A DNA stretch of 64,000 nt from Blastocystis hominis (Eukaryota; Sar; Bigyra; Opalinata; Blastocystidae): NCBI RefSeq assembly GCF_000151665.1, contig NW_013171860.1, forward strand, positions 427,939 through 491,938, given 5' to 3'. This document shows, piece after piece, positions 54,959 to 64,000 of this stretch (positions are counted from its first letter, which is position 1; each line of letters begins with the position of its first letter). Made by a program: the position numbers and the translations under genes. The notes under the pieces are model-generated. The model saw only the letters and a program-made list of their open reading frames with translations. It was not told the DNA's origin and made no database searches.

Positions 54959-55868
54959 ATGGTGCGTTTTGTTGTATCTGCTTTGATTTCTGTAGCCCCA
55001 GAACGAGTTTATTGAGCTACATCAGAAACGACACGGAATTCGTTTTGATTACTAAGAAAGATAGTGGGGTTTCATTTCGTATTGTTGATTTTGCTAGGAG
55101 AAAGAAGGAAGCACGAGCAGGTCACGAAAAGGTAAAATACGCAAAGAAAGTGCATGGAATTAAGGGAATTCTGCACAGTGCTCAACGATACAAGGAGAAG
55201 GCGGCCATGCGTAAAGAGTAAGTGGTGGGGAATGGGTAGGACGTAGAATCAAGACGCACGAGGAGCGTTCGAACAAGCACGCCACTACGGACGCCACTCC
55301 CGAGGGAGCTCTTCCTGCCTACCTTCTGGATCGTGAAGGAGTGTCTCGGTCAAAGATTCTGAGCAACACAGTGAAGCAAAAGCGTAAGGAGAAGGCTGGA
55401 AAGTGGACGGTGCCGGTTCCGAAGGTGAACCCGATCGCCGATGCGGAGATGTTCCGCGTTCTCTCGACAGGAAAACGGAAGCAGAAGCAGTGGAAGCGAA
55501 TGATCACGAAAGTGACGTTCGTGGGCGAGGGCTTCACGCGGAAGCCTCCAAAGTACGAGCGCTTCGTTCGTCCGACAGGACTTCGGTTCAAGAAAGCGCA
55601 CGTTACTCACCCCGAATTGAAGACAACGTTCTATTTGGATATTATCGGAGTGAAGAAGAATCCGCAGAGCAAATTGTACACCGAGCTGGGAGTGATCACG
55701 AAGGGAACGATCATCGAGGTGAATGTGAGCGAGTTGGGATTGGTGACGGAGTCGGGAAAGGTCGTATGGGGTATGGAAGGAAGGAAGGACTGAGGGATAG
55801 GCAAGTACGCGCAGGTAACGAACAATCCGGAGAACGATGGATGTATCAACGCGATTTTGCTTGTGTAG
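54959..55868 (+). CDS. NSA2: Ribosome biogenesis protein NSA2 (TINP1), with in-frame stops in exon 2 as read
   Basis: Exons 54959-54961 (ATG alone), 54996-55063, 55098-55217, 55247-55770 and 55801-55868 sum to 261 codons including TAG. The match to NSA2 is very close: [99 protein letters not shown] and [21 protein letters not shown]2 is needed for pre-60S maturation and 27SB processing. In the only splice pattern that keeps frame, codon 21 is TAA and codon 24 (across the 34-nt intron at 55064-55097) is TAG, exactly where other species have H and K. See the findings. Confidence 0.9.
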
Positions 55869-55934
55869 TTTAGTTTAGAGCGTGTTTGAGACAAACAGAA
55901 CACATACACACAATACAGTAATAAAACCAGTGAG

Positions 55935-56447
55935 TTAGAATTGGGAAATGGGCAGAGACTGAGAAACCACACTCCCTTGATACACGGATGCTTTAGGAAC
56001 ATAAGCGAGTTTACGATTATAAGAAATTCCTGAAAGCAGAGGCGAATACCCATGAATGGAGGGATGGTAGAGGACTTTGGCCACATAAACATTCGGAGCG
56101 GACTTGCTACTATTTGTTGAAACTCTCCAGGAGAGTGTAGGAGTCACAACTTCGACAGTTTGCTTGGAGCTTAGTTCCTTCATAAAACGGGTGTATCTCT
56201 CTCGAAAGGAGCGTTTGTCTCGCTTTCGATGCATCATAAAAGAAAAGATTGATTCGCCTCCTTCTTTTGACTTCGGAGAGCTGCAGGCTAGTTGTTACAC
56301 CAGAGTATTCAATTTCATACATGTTGCAGAATCTGAAGGAATAGATAGTGCGTCTTGTGAATCACTAGAAGTCATATACTCCATTCTCTCGTCTTCAGTA
56401 CTAACGGTAATGGAGTTATCACCGCTAAGTTGCGCCTCTGCGCTCAT
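55935..56447 (-). CDS. Protein of unknown function (159 aa), serine-rich
   Basis: Two exons (56321-56447 and 55935-56287; 33-nt intron) give a protein starting MSAEAQLSGDNSITVSTEDE. The first half is Ser/Asp/Glu-rich and probably disordered. A basic patch (MHRKRDKRSFRERYTRFMKEL) lies at residues ~58-78, followed by a beta-like, Ser/Tyr-rich C-terminal part. The basic patch could bind nucleic acid, but no named domain is seen. No minus-strand octamer follows. Its 3' end faces NSA2. Confidence 0.5.
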
Positions 56448-56743
56448 GAGGGGAAAACCAAACACAAAGTATGACACACAGAAATAGGGAAAAGTGGTAC
56501 CCAGTACTATTTTTGGAATGACAAAAGTGGAAGGGAATTTTAGAAAAAACGATTGAATCCCCCAATTTGTTTTTTCTTGTGCGTGCGTCGTATTACAGAT
56601 ATTCAAGTGACGTCATATCACAAAATTGAAGGATGTTCAACGCGATCAAGCAGAGTGCTCAGAAAAGTGTAATGACAGTAACGTCATGGTATCGTGTACC
56701 AGCAAAAGTAAAATATTGTGAGAGTGAATAATGAAAACAGGGA

Positions 56744-57922
56744 ATGGATCGTTTTGAGTTACTAGCGATGTCTTCCTGTGTCCCATTTAAAGCAAGCAAA
56801 CAGTATGATTACAAATATCATTTTGTATGCCCGTTTCATGTCGTGGCTCCCTACTTGTTCAAATCCTACTTTCCAGGTATTTTAATATTGTTCAATTCAT
56901 GGTATAGATTCTTCGTATCCATGGTTGCAGTATGTAACTGAAGACAATGTGATTTTAACAGCGGAGTTCCGAGACGTGCGCTATTTTATAGCTGTGTGAG
57001 AAATAGATGAATGGAAATATAACAAATCGCGTAGGTGTGAACAACAAGGTGATTGCCCACAATTATCGGTAAGTCTCTGTATTGTTCGGGTGATTCGCAT
57101 AGCGATTTGTGCTGTTTCCACCTCCACAAGGAAGAAGAAGCCCTCGAGACCCTCAAAATGTATGGGATGGATCCGTCTCCCTCCAAACCGCCCCAATCCC
57201 AACCGCGTCCCAACTCTCTGGAAGAAGTCGACGCGCTTCTCTCCCAAGCGACATCCCGCGTCGAGCTGCACAGCTCCTCGATTCGTCGTCTCCGCAAAGA
57301 AAACGAGCCCTACAACGCCGTCCACGGTCTTCAACTAAGCGAAACTTCGCCAAAGAAAGGAGAAGTTTGAACGTTGAGACGGACTGAATTCAAGCCGATT
57401 TTGTTGGCCGGACATCGACGAGAAGCGCGCGAAGACGCAGAAGGCCGCGATGTGTCAATCCTAATTCCTTTTGTTGTGTTTGTTTGTGTGGATGACGAGC
57501 AGACGAGCGAAGGCCGCGCGCTTCACATCCAGGACGGACGGTCGATGGTGACATCGAGCGTGGTTCTGCCTGGCGGAATGGTGGGCGGAGGAGCGTTCGA
57601 TGTGGAGGGAAATTGCAAGGGGATGATTGAGGGAATCGTGCATTCTCCGGGAATGAATATTGTGTGGAGAGAGGGAGGGAGTGATGAGTAGAACGGGCAT
57701 GTGGTTCCGAATACGCATGCACAGAATGTGTATGAGAATTGTGCTGCGATTATCAACGCGGATGTGCTGTCGGATTTTGTGGTGGATGTGGAACTGGGAC
57801 TTCTGGACGATATGCAGGAGGAAGTGAGGAAGATGCGGAAGCAGATGGGCGAGGAACAAATCAAGGAGGAAAAGCAGAAGATAATGAAGCCGATGATGGA
57901 AGCGATTCAAAAGTCGCAGTGA
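56744..57922 (+). CDS. Protein of unknown function with a C-terminal coiled coil
   Basis: Exons 56744-56876, 56908-56975, 57007-57068, 57103-57364, 57395-57661 and 57692-57922 keep one frame throughout (about 340 aa). It starts MDRFELLAMSSCVPFKASKQ; an upstream ATG at 56634 could belong to a further 5' exon. The N-terminal half looks globular and beta-rich (FVCPFHVVAPYLF, RVGVNNKVIAHNYRD). The middle is Ser/Pro-rich, then comes a Gly-rich stretch (VVLPGGMVGGGAFDVEG) and a charged helix (MQEEVRKMRKQMGEEQIKEEKQK). An octamer at 57477-57484 lies in the open frame after a possible donor at 57452, so this may be an intron or the end of a shorter transcript. No family is recognised. Confidence 0.5.
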
Positions 57923-57952
57923 ATGAATCTATTAGTCTGGCAATGAATGGAA

Positions 57953-57960
57953 TGTTTGTT
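57953..57960 (+). promoter_or_regulatory. TGTTTGTT 3'-end signal
   Basis: It starts 31 nt after the TGA at 57920-57922 and is the last octamer before the terminal AT-rich island. Confidence 0.7.
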
Positions 57961-58959
57961 GAATCGATAGCAGGCCAATTAGGATGAAGAAGTGTAGGAA
58001 TTCTTGTATTCTTTCAGAAACATGGATTAACTATTCTATCTGAATAAGGAGGTTTTATATCTAGATAAGAACTATTCCATCCCTATTCTCTGAAGTGGTG
58101 GGGATATGAGTCGAAGGATCAGCAAAGATTTATTATCTTCCATCATTTCTCATACTATTGAAAAAAGAAATCTGAACAACAATATTACAAACCAAATTTG
58201 AAATTACACTCATCCATTGAACAACTCAGATGTTAACAAAGCTTTATTCTTCATGTATGATTCATTGGTGACATAATGGATACGATATTTTTACAAATTT
58301 GTGAATACCTAAATACTCGATTATCGTTAACTTTAGCTCAGTATCACCAATCTTTGACTAACAACTCAAGAGGCTTTTCCTATTTGTAAATCAATCATAA
58401 TCATTACACAATATGCATAGTAATGAGACTAAGGATTGAAATATCCAAATGTTGGTATATAATTCAAATCTGTGTAGTCTTTCATGGTATTTACTATATA
58501 ATCAACAAGGATGAATATAACTAATATTACTACAAATAACAATATCAGCAATGTTGATAATGATAAAGTGGAGGATAACAAGAATGGACTCTATGCTAAT
58601 GATAAACACACTTATCCCAGTTGTGAGACTTGACTGTAATTATGATTGGAGACTGTAATCAACTACCATTTTTATTGCAATTAGCGAAGATAGATAACAT
58701 AAGCAATATCAAAAACTGAAATTCTAGAGTGAGTATTAGGAATGAAAGATATCACTCATTGTTCTTAATTTCAATCAATCAAATAAAGATTAGTATTACT
58801 GTGAAAGGGTATTACTAAACAATAGTCAAAGTATTATCATCCGGACACACAATAGAATACATCTGTAAGCTACTATTCAATTGATGGGTTTTATGGTAAA
58901 AAGCTCATTCAAGTATGAGCAGGCATAATGCTAGATTTCCATTTTATTTGCACAAATGG
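57961..58959 (+). other. AT-rich stretch without recognisable genes
   Basis: It contains only short random ORFs, no octamer, no RNA gene and no tandem array. It may include degraded flanks of the Polinton-like element. Confidence 0.5.
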
Positions 58960-59318
58960 AATGATGGAAAGAAGTAAGGGAATGGCGCTTTTTACGCAAA
59001 ACCCGGTGGCCGTTTGATTTGAACAAAACGCGGCGTGGAGACAAATACAAACCCTTTATTGGTCGTTGGAATCGACCAATTGACTCTGAGTCCTCAACTA
59101 TCGTTCCTGGGTTGACTAGCCGATTATGTGGTCAATAATATCCAGGTGCATGAAAGCAGTAGACGTACCTAGCTAAGGTGAATTATTGTTATTTCTCTTG
59201 TATTTACATGTTTGTTTGCTTATTTGTAATGACCGAAAGCCAATATGTGTATATTGTCATCACAAATCCATCTATTGTTGTCCATGCAAGTCATAAGTGT
59301 CTTTGGTAAAGAGAGAAC

Positions 59319-59654
59319 ATGCATTATTCCATTCTCATACAAGATTCACCTATCAATGGTTCATTCGATTCAATTAATCCTTCCAAGTTCAGAAATCCAT
59401 TTATCACTTCCATGACTGTTCTATTCAAACCCAATCAAGTCATGTTCAATAATGTGGACTCAACCAATGTGGAGACAAACACCAATGGTGAAGAGGTAAC
59501 GATCTCGCCTGGTTATTATACACTGAGTGAACTCATTGCCATTCTGAACACCATGATTAATATTACTACATTTTCAATTTCCACAATGGATACAAGTTAT
59601 GAGTGTATTTGGATCCAGTCTCCATACTCTATCGATTCTACGAGGTACATATGA
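59319..59654 (+). pseudogene. Fragment of a viral-type structural protein (minor-capsid/penton-like)
   Basis: This is a 111-codon fragment with beta-rich sequence (FRNPFITSMTVLFKPNQVMF) and the motif GYYTLSELIAILNTM. Gly-Tyr-x-hydrophobic-x-x-Leu-Ile-x-x-Leu-Asn segments are known to me from minor-capsid or fibre-like proteins of polinton-like viruses. A related motif (GTYDIETIIAMLNA) resumes in another frame at about 59,650, so the gene appears frame-broken. The assignment is an inference from motif and context. Confidence 0.35.
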
Positions 59655-60822
59655 TATCGAAACGATCATTGCAATGTTGAATGCAAGTGATGCTCTATTT
59701 GAAATAGTGTATAGTGGAGAAAATGCATTTCGAATCTATATCCAGTTTGTGATTCTTCCTCTGACACAACTCATTCATTCCTTGAATAAAGCGATTCATT
59801 TGTCGATGTGTGTGTGGAACATGAATGAGATCAAGGAACTATGGAAACGACCAAAACGAAGAGGTGCAACTCGAATGATCATCAGTGGATTCAAACGAAA
59901 CATATACTTCATCGATCTTATCGATTTCTCTTTCAAACAACACAAATCGATACAGGAAGTATTAGGAAGACAAAAGAGTACTGGATTCTATAAGAATCGT
60001 AAATACAAATATGTCCTTGTATACATTGATGGATATTCGAAATACCTGATGACTCGGAAACTGAAAAGCAAGAATGCTACAGAAGTCACTCATGCGATGA
60101 AGGACATCATTCAAACATATGGTGAATCACCAAAGCATATTTGCTTGGATCGAGGTACCGAGTTCACCAATGCCATCTTTCGTACCAACATCTTGAACAA
60201 GTATGATATCACCATGTATCACATGGATTCAGCTAATAAGGCAGTACTAGCTGAACGAACAATTCGAGATATCAAGGAAGACATCATGGTTCCATTCAAT
60301 CAATCGAAAGGTGTATGGTTCGATTTGATCGATGGTGCAGTTCGTCGACATAATGGAAGGAAGAACAGAGACACCGGATATACACATAATAACATTTGGC
60401 TTAACAACAACGATATCTTGTACATGGAGAAAACAGAACCATCCAACATGACAGCAAAGGACACAACACCTCAATTCGATGTTGGTGATTATGTTGGAGT
60501 GACACGAAGACCTCGCATTCTGGAAAAGCGATCATTGACGATCAAATGGTCTCAGGACTTGGTTGAAGTTGTTGATATTGACGATCGATTCATGCCATTG
60601 ATGTACGAAGTGAAGAATGTGGAAAACGATAGCAGACAGAAGTGTTATGATTGGGAACTCCTGGCAAGCAAATGCAAACCACAACCAGAACCACCCATCA
60701 CTCAATCCAAGAGTGATAAGGAACCCAATGCATTGAGAGAGGCAGCAAGATCACATCGACCCATTACGAGGAGTCAGAAGAAGAAGAAGAAGCAACAACC
60801 TCGCCCAGGTGTTCGAAAATGA
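59599..60822 (+). CDS. Polinton-type retroviral-like integrase (DDE/rve)
   Basis: The ORF is 407 codons, but the integrase proper probably starts near residue 75. The catalytic triad is visible: D in YFIDLIDFS, D in CLDRGTEFTN and E in VLAERTIRDIKED, with YVLVYIDGYSKYLMTRKLKSKNATEV between them. The C-terminal SH3/chromo-like part (FDVGDYVGVTRRP, ITIKWSQDLVEVVDI, YDWELL) is typical of Polinton integrases. The enzyme would join element ends to host DNA. The first ~70 residues belong to the broken capsid-like gene and are fused only by frame. The ORF itself is uninterrupted, so this is the best-preserved part of the element. Confidence 0.8.
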   Translation: MSVFGSSLHTLSILRGTYDIETIIAMLNASDALFEIVYSGENAFRIYIQFVILPLTQLIHSLNKAIHLSMCVWNMNEIKELWKRPKRRGATRMIISGFKRNIYFIDLIDFSFKQHKSIQEVLGRQKSTGFYKNRKYKYVLVYIDGYSKYLMTRKLKSKNATEVTHAMKDIIQTYGESPKHICLDRGTEFTNAIFRTNILNKYDITMYHMDSANKAVLAERTIRDIKEDIMVPFNQSKGVWFDLIDGAVRRHNGRKNRDTGYTHNNIWLNNNDILYMEKTEPSNMTAKDTTPQFDVGDYVGVTRRPRILEKRSLTIKWSQDLVEVVDIDDRFMPLMYEVKNVENDSRQKCYDWELLASKCKPQPEPPITQSKSDKEPNALREAARSHRPITRSQKKKKKQQPRPGVRK

Positions 60823-60982
60823 TCGTGATGCTCTTCACACCTCTCAGATATACAAGAGAAGGGATATTTGTGAATGCAGAGATCGTATGACTCTCACTTG
60901 CCCATTCTATTCCATTTATCAGTTTGGTATGGGAAAGGGTCACAAGATTGCTGAGTGTATCGACGAATGGTACATCGAACAA

Positions 60983-61357
60983 TTACACACCATCCATTGA
61001 AACACTCACCTTGTATCCCTTATCCACAACCGATTCGATGGAATCACAATGTTTGAATAGGTCATCATTCTCATTGTAACATGGAATCGATGTGATTATG
61101 AAATATAAAGCCGAAGGTAATTGGAATTGGCATTGATTATTGAATGGTTGAGTGGATATGTGTGTATGTTCAAACAGTGTGACATTATTGACTTTCACAA
61201 AACAACCAGAAGGTATCGTCCATGAATATTGAGGAACGCCATCCACTGTCTCACGCACAAGGGCATGTTTGCCATCGTTCTCTGGCATATTGATGAGCAT
61301 GTTATCGAGCTTCTTGAACGTGTAATTGTTTCCATTGCTGCTGAATATGATCGACAT
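60983..61357 (-). CDS. Unknown ORF of the Polinton-like element (124 aa)
   Basis: A minus-strand ORF lies between the integrase and polymerase remnants. It begins MSIIFSSNGNNYTFKKLDN and looks beta-rich (YSWTIPSGCFVKVNNVTLFEH, FQLPSALYFIITSIPCY), as expected of a structural or attachment protein. No family is recognised. It may itself be a 3' fragment. Confidence 0.4.
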   Translation of the reverse strand: MSIIFSSNGNNYTFKKLDNMLINMPENDGKHALVRETVDGVPQYSWTIPSGCFVKVNNVTLFEHTHISTQPFNNQCQFQLPSALYFIITSIPCYNENDDLFKHCDSIESVVDKGYKVSVSMDGV

Positions 61358-61390
61358 TGATTCAATTTACTTTGGTTGATTTGGTTCATA

Positions 61391-62369
61391 GTACTTGACA
61401 TACACACCCTTCAGACAAGCTCCATTCATATTCGAATATGGTAACATGTTGAGTGAGAAACGAGCCAAATTCATCACTACCGTGAAGAAGAACCTATACT
61501 ACTTATTGGCAAATTCGACATATAACAAGCTCGTGGAAACTGGATTGAAATGAATGCAAGTGAAGTTCCCCACCACATGGAATGAACGCGAGGCAATCAT
61601 TCAGAAGCATGGATATGACATAATCGCCGGGACTACCATGTATTCCGAGAATCTGATCGGCATCAAATTGAATACACCAGTGCGCAAGGTGTTGAAGCCG
61701 TTCTTCATCGGGTTCGCCATTCTCGACATGTCCAAACACATCATCTACGATTTCTACTACAATGTGCTCAAGAACACATTCGATAATGTGGAGCTGTTGG
61801 GGCAGGACATGGATTCGCTCATCGTACAACTGAATGATGGGGGAAACATCGTTCACAAGATGTGCGACATGTACAAGTCATTCGACTTCTCGGAATTAAA
61901 TAACACGAGCTACTTCTATGGACAACTCGTGAACTACTATGAGCATGAAGTGGACAAGAGCAAGTTCCCTTCGTTGTCATCGTTCCTCAACTTCAACAAG
62001 AAGTTTCCTGGATGCATTTTGAAAGACAAACACTACGGGCATCGCATCACGTGGTTCTTGTATTTGAGACCCAAGATATGCCACCTCGTTGATGAGAAGC
62101 ATGTCGTGCACAATGCAGCAAAGGGAGTTCCTCGCAATGTGGTGATCGATGGTGAGAGAATGAGTGAGAAAAACAACGAGTTTTACAAGCGTGTCCTTGA
62201 GGCAGAGAAGAAGAGAGATGTAGTAATTGAAGGCAGCTTCAGGAGAATCAACAACCAAGGATTCAATATCACAACGAAGGAGCAGACCAAGACACTCATG
62301 ACTTGCACATACAACAAGAGAAGGAGCTTGGACGATAATGTGCATACACTCGCGTTCAGGCATTATTGA
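61391..62369 (+). pseudogene. Truncated protein-primed DNA polymerase B (Polinton pPolB), C-terminal part
   Basis: The readable part starts in the palm region (LLANSTYNKLVETGLK, equivalent to the family N-S-x-[FY]-G-K motif). It is interrupted by TGA at 61551-61553 and then runs 271 codons with the catalytic motif C variant GQDMDSLIV (YxDTDSL in the family) and ILDMSKHIIYDFYYNVL, a hallmark of Polinton polymerases. All exonuclease and terminal-protein domains are missing upstream. The break and the truncation make replication activity unlikely. Confidence 0.7.
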
Positions 62370-62760
62370 CGAAAGACATGTAAAGAAGAAGCTGTATATA
62401 CTTTAGACAGTTTGGTCGGGGAATCAGAGATTCCCGTGAGTGATGTAGGAGTTCCGATATTTGTATGGATTGATACAGGAGAATGAATTATTCCCCGGTA
62501 AGCCTTGGATAAGCATGGAGTAGTGTCGGGAAAAAGCAGATTTGCCGTGCATCGCCTTTCTATACCATAGACAGCGGAGGTAAGCAAAATAAGCCAAAGA
62601 AAAGATTTCGCGCCATATTTCTTATAATGGGGGAAAATACTAGTTGTCCAAGGTGGAAAACAGCAAGCGATGTAAGAAGAGATCAAAGGGGCGACTTCGA
62701 GAGGCTGGCATACATTTGACGGGGTCTAAGGGGCAACTTTGACCGAAAAAGGCGGGCAAT

Positions 62761-64000
62761 AAATTTGCACAATACACGTCAATTATCAATAACTATAACT
62801 GCTACAATTAAGATAGTAAAACCACCCTTACTAACCATCACAATAATAATTCATAATTCTGCTAAATATCGATAATCATTTGCTGTTAATCACCAGTCAT
62901 ATTGAACATACAATTGATGAATACTAGCATATTCAGATATACATAGTGGTGTTTCATTTTGGTGCATATTGTGTGATATGAATTGTATCAAAGCCCATAA
63001 TGAATTCACATTCTGAATGTGACAACTAATAATGTTGCTAGTTCGTGTTATAAGCTGAGAGAAGGAATGAGCAGTATTAACAAACAAGAGTCTTCACAAT
63101 AGTTACTCTCAATAGTATTGATTGTGAATAGTTGATGTTTTGTCATCATCATCATTATTCTGTATGGGAAGATAGAATAATGTGTATTTGTGATTAATTT
63201 ATATTTTGGCTTATTAGTATACGCCATGGAATAGAATACTGTGAAAATAAGATAGGTAAGTGTGGAATAATCAGAAATGGCCAATATGAATGAAAACAAC
63301 AATACTAGAATGTAATAGAATAATAGAAAATAGCATATGTTTTTGAAGTAGCAATGGAAATCAAGTCATTTTCACAAATTATGACGAACAATAGCTGAAA
63401 TGATGATATTTCACAGGGATCTGTTTTAGCACATCCTGAAACGAATTACATAGATCATGCATAGTTTTGCTTCAAAACAAACAAAATCCAAACAAACACG
63501 ATTCTGTCATTTCATTGGTTTAACACAATGTTTGATTCTGTTAAATCCATTTTCATAAAATAACTAATTCTGAGTAGCAGGAACAATACTGTTGATACTT
63601 AGTACTGGAATAACCAATCGATAAATGAATGAATGATTGGAGTTTGTAGTAAATTCCGTTATTGCTAGTTGGAATGCACAATGATTGGTATATAGTGATT
63701 GTAATTGAATGATTCCTAGATATTATCACAGATTGTATGCTATATGTGAATAGAATAGTACTGGAATGATTTGTGTAATTGGTCACAATCTACTGAATGA
63801 ATATGAGTTGGATGTACAAAGATTGCATAGCATGGAGATGGTTTGTATCATGAATGAATGAAAGAAAAAAGAAAAGAAGAAATAGTATTCATTGCTTAAG
63901 ATCATAATCCATTCAATGATATGTATTAGTTATTTATTATGAATGTAATACGTGATTATGATAATGAAGAGTGAATGAGAGAGAATCGAAATGAATGGGA
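62761..64000 (+). other. AT-rich terminal stretch without recognisable genes
   Basis: Only random short ORFs, no octamer and no RNA gene are seen. Words such as ATTCAATGA and GAATGAATGA recur as in the 49-50.5 kb island. It may be subtelomeric or a transposon graveyard, but no telomere repeat is visible. Confidence 0.5.

Larger units (their letters stand above)
58960..62760 (+). mobile_element. Decayed Polinton/Maverick-like element
   Basis: An integrase of the rve/DDE type, capsid-like fragments and the C-terminal part of a protein-primed family B DNA polymerase lie within 3.1 kb. That combination is diagnostic of Polintons/adintovirus-like elements. The limits are set only by GC-richer non-host-like sequence at about 58,980-59,160 and 62,380-62,760; I could not find terminal inverted repeats or a target duplication. 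A full element would be 15-25 kb, so most (packaging ATPase, protease, major capsid) is gone. This is an integrated relic in a protist, in an AT-rich island. Confidence 0.65.

Noticed and set aside
58980..62760. Terminal inverted repeats of the Polinton-like element
   Set aside because: I compared the GC-richer ends (about 58,980-59,160 and 62,600-62,760) by eye in both orientations and found no convincing long match, so no repeat is annotated.
1..64000. CRISPR array, bacterial operon or phage system
   Set aside because: There are no direct-repeat and spacer arrays, no Shine-Dalgarno pattern and nearly every gene has spliceosomal introns, so the window is eukaryotic nuclear DNA.

Overview
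The window looks like nuclear DNA of the anaerobic stramenopile Blastocystis or a very close relative. Three features support this. (1) More than 100 introns can be placed by protein continuity; nearly all are GT..AG and 28-40 nt long, with a mode near 30-32. (2) The octamer TGTTTGTT (AACAAACA on the other strand) occurs about 30 times where about 2 are expected, mostly 0-100 nt after a coding end. (3) Several genes run through this octamer with no stop before it, matching the reported Blastocystis system in which poly(A) addition completes the stop codon. All gene models here come from reading frames, splice sites and remembered protein families; no search was run.

Layout. 1-5.7 kb: tail of an RRP46-like exosome subunit, a small membrane protein, a BspA-type LRR protein, NOP56 and a PPR-like organellar protein. 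6-10.9 kb: a His/Asp-rich zinc transporter, lariat debranching enzyme DBR1, YIP1 and a C2H2 zinc-finger protein. 11.3-17 kb: a second PPR-like protein, an unknown protein, the organellar GTPase Era, Cdc73 of the Paf1 complex, tRNA-Pro(UGG) and RPL32. 16.6-30 kb: a secreted or Golgi glycosyltransferase, then two large GC-rich genes, beta'-COP and the 2,610-aa GCN1. 30-49 kb: RNA polymerase III subunit RPC8, an unknown protein, the eEF2-lysine methyltransferase EEF2KMT, RPS3, cyclophilin, PCID2, SSUH2, the diphthamide enzyme DPH1, a nucleotide-sugar/EamA transporter, a small secreted protein, the GTPase DRG1, a SMYD methyltransferase, an amino-acid transporter and a Mut-7/EXD3-like exonuclease. 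49-52.3 kb: an AT-rich island holding one MORN+LRR gene. 52.3-58 kb: USP5, NSA2 and two unknown genes. 58-64 kb: an AT-rich island with a decayed Polinton/Maverick-like element (integrase, capsid-like fragments, truncated protein-primed DNA polymerase B).

Most genes belong to the housekeeping flow of RNA and protein: transcription (Cdc73, RPC8), RNA processing and decay (DBR1, RRP46, NOP56, EXD3-like), ribosome parts and biogenesis (RPS3, RPL32, NSA2, Era), translation control (GCN1, DRG1, DPH1 and EEF2KMT, the last two both acting on eEF2), vesicle traffic (YIP1, beta'-COP) and ubiquitin recycling (USP5).

The most interesting material is the 3'-end system: genes with no encoded stop before the signal, signals inside introns, near-zero 3'UTRs and one signal 4 nt before the next start codon. 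Other points of note are introns placed directly after the ATG, very short intron candidates, in-frame stops in NSA2, a rearranged USP5 and the Polinton relic.
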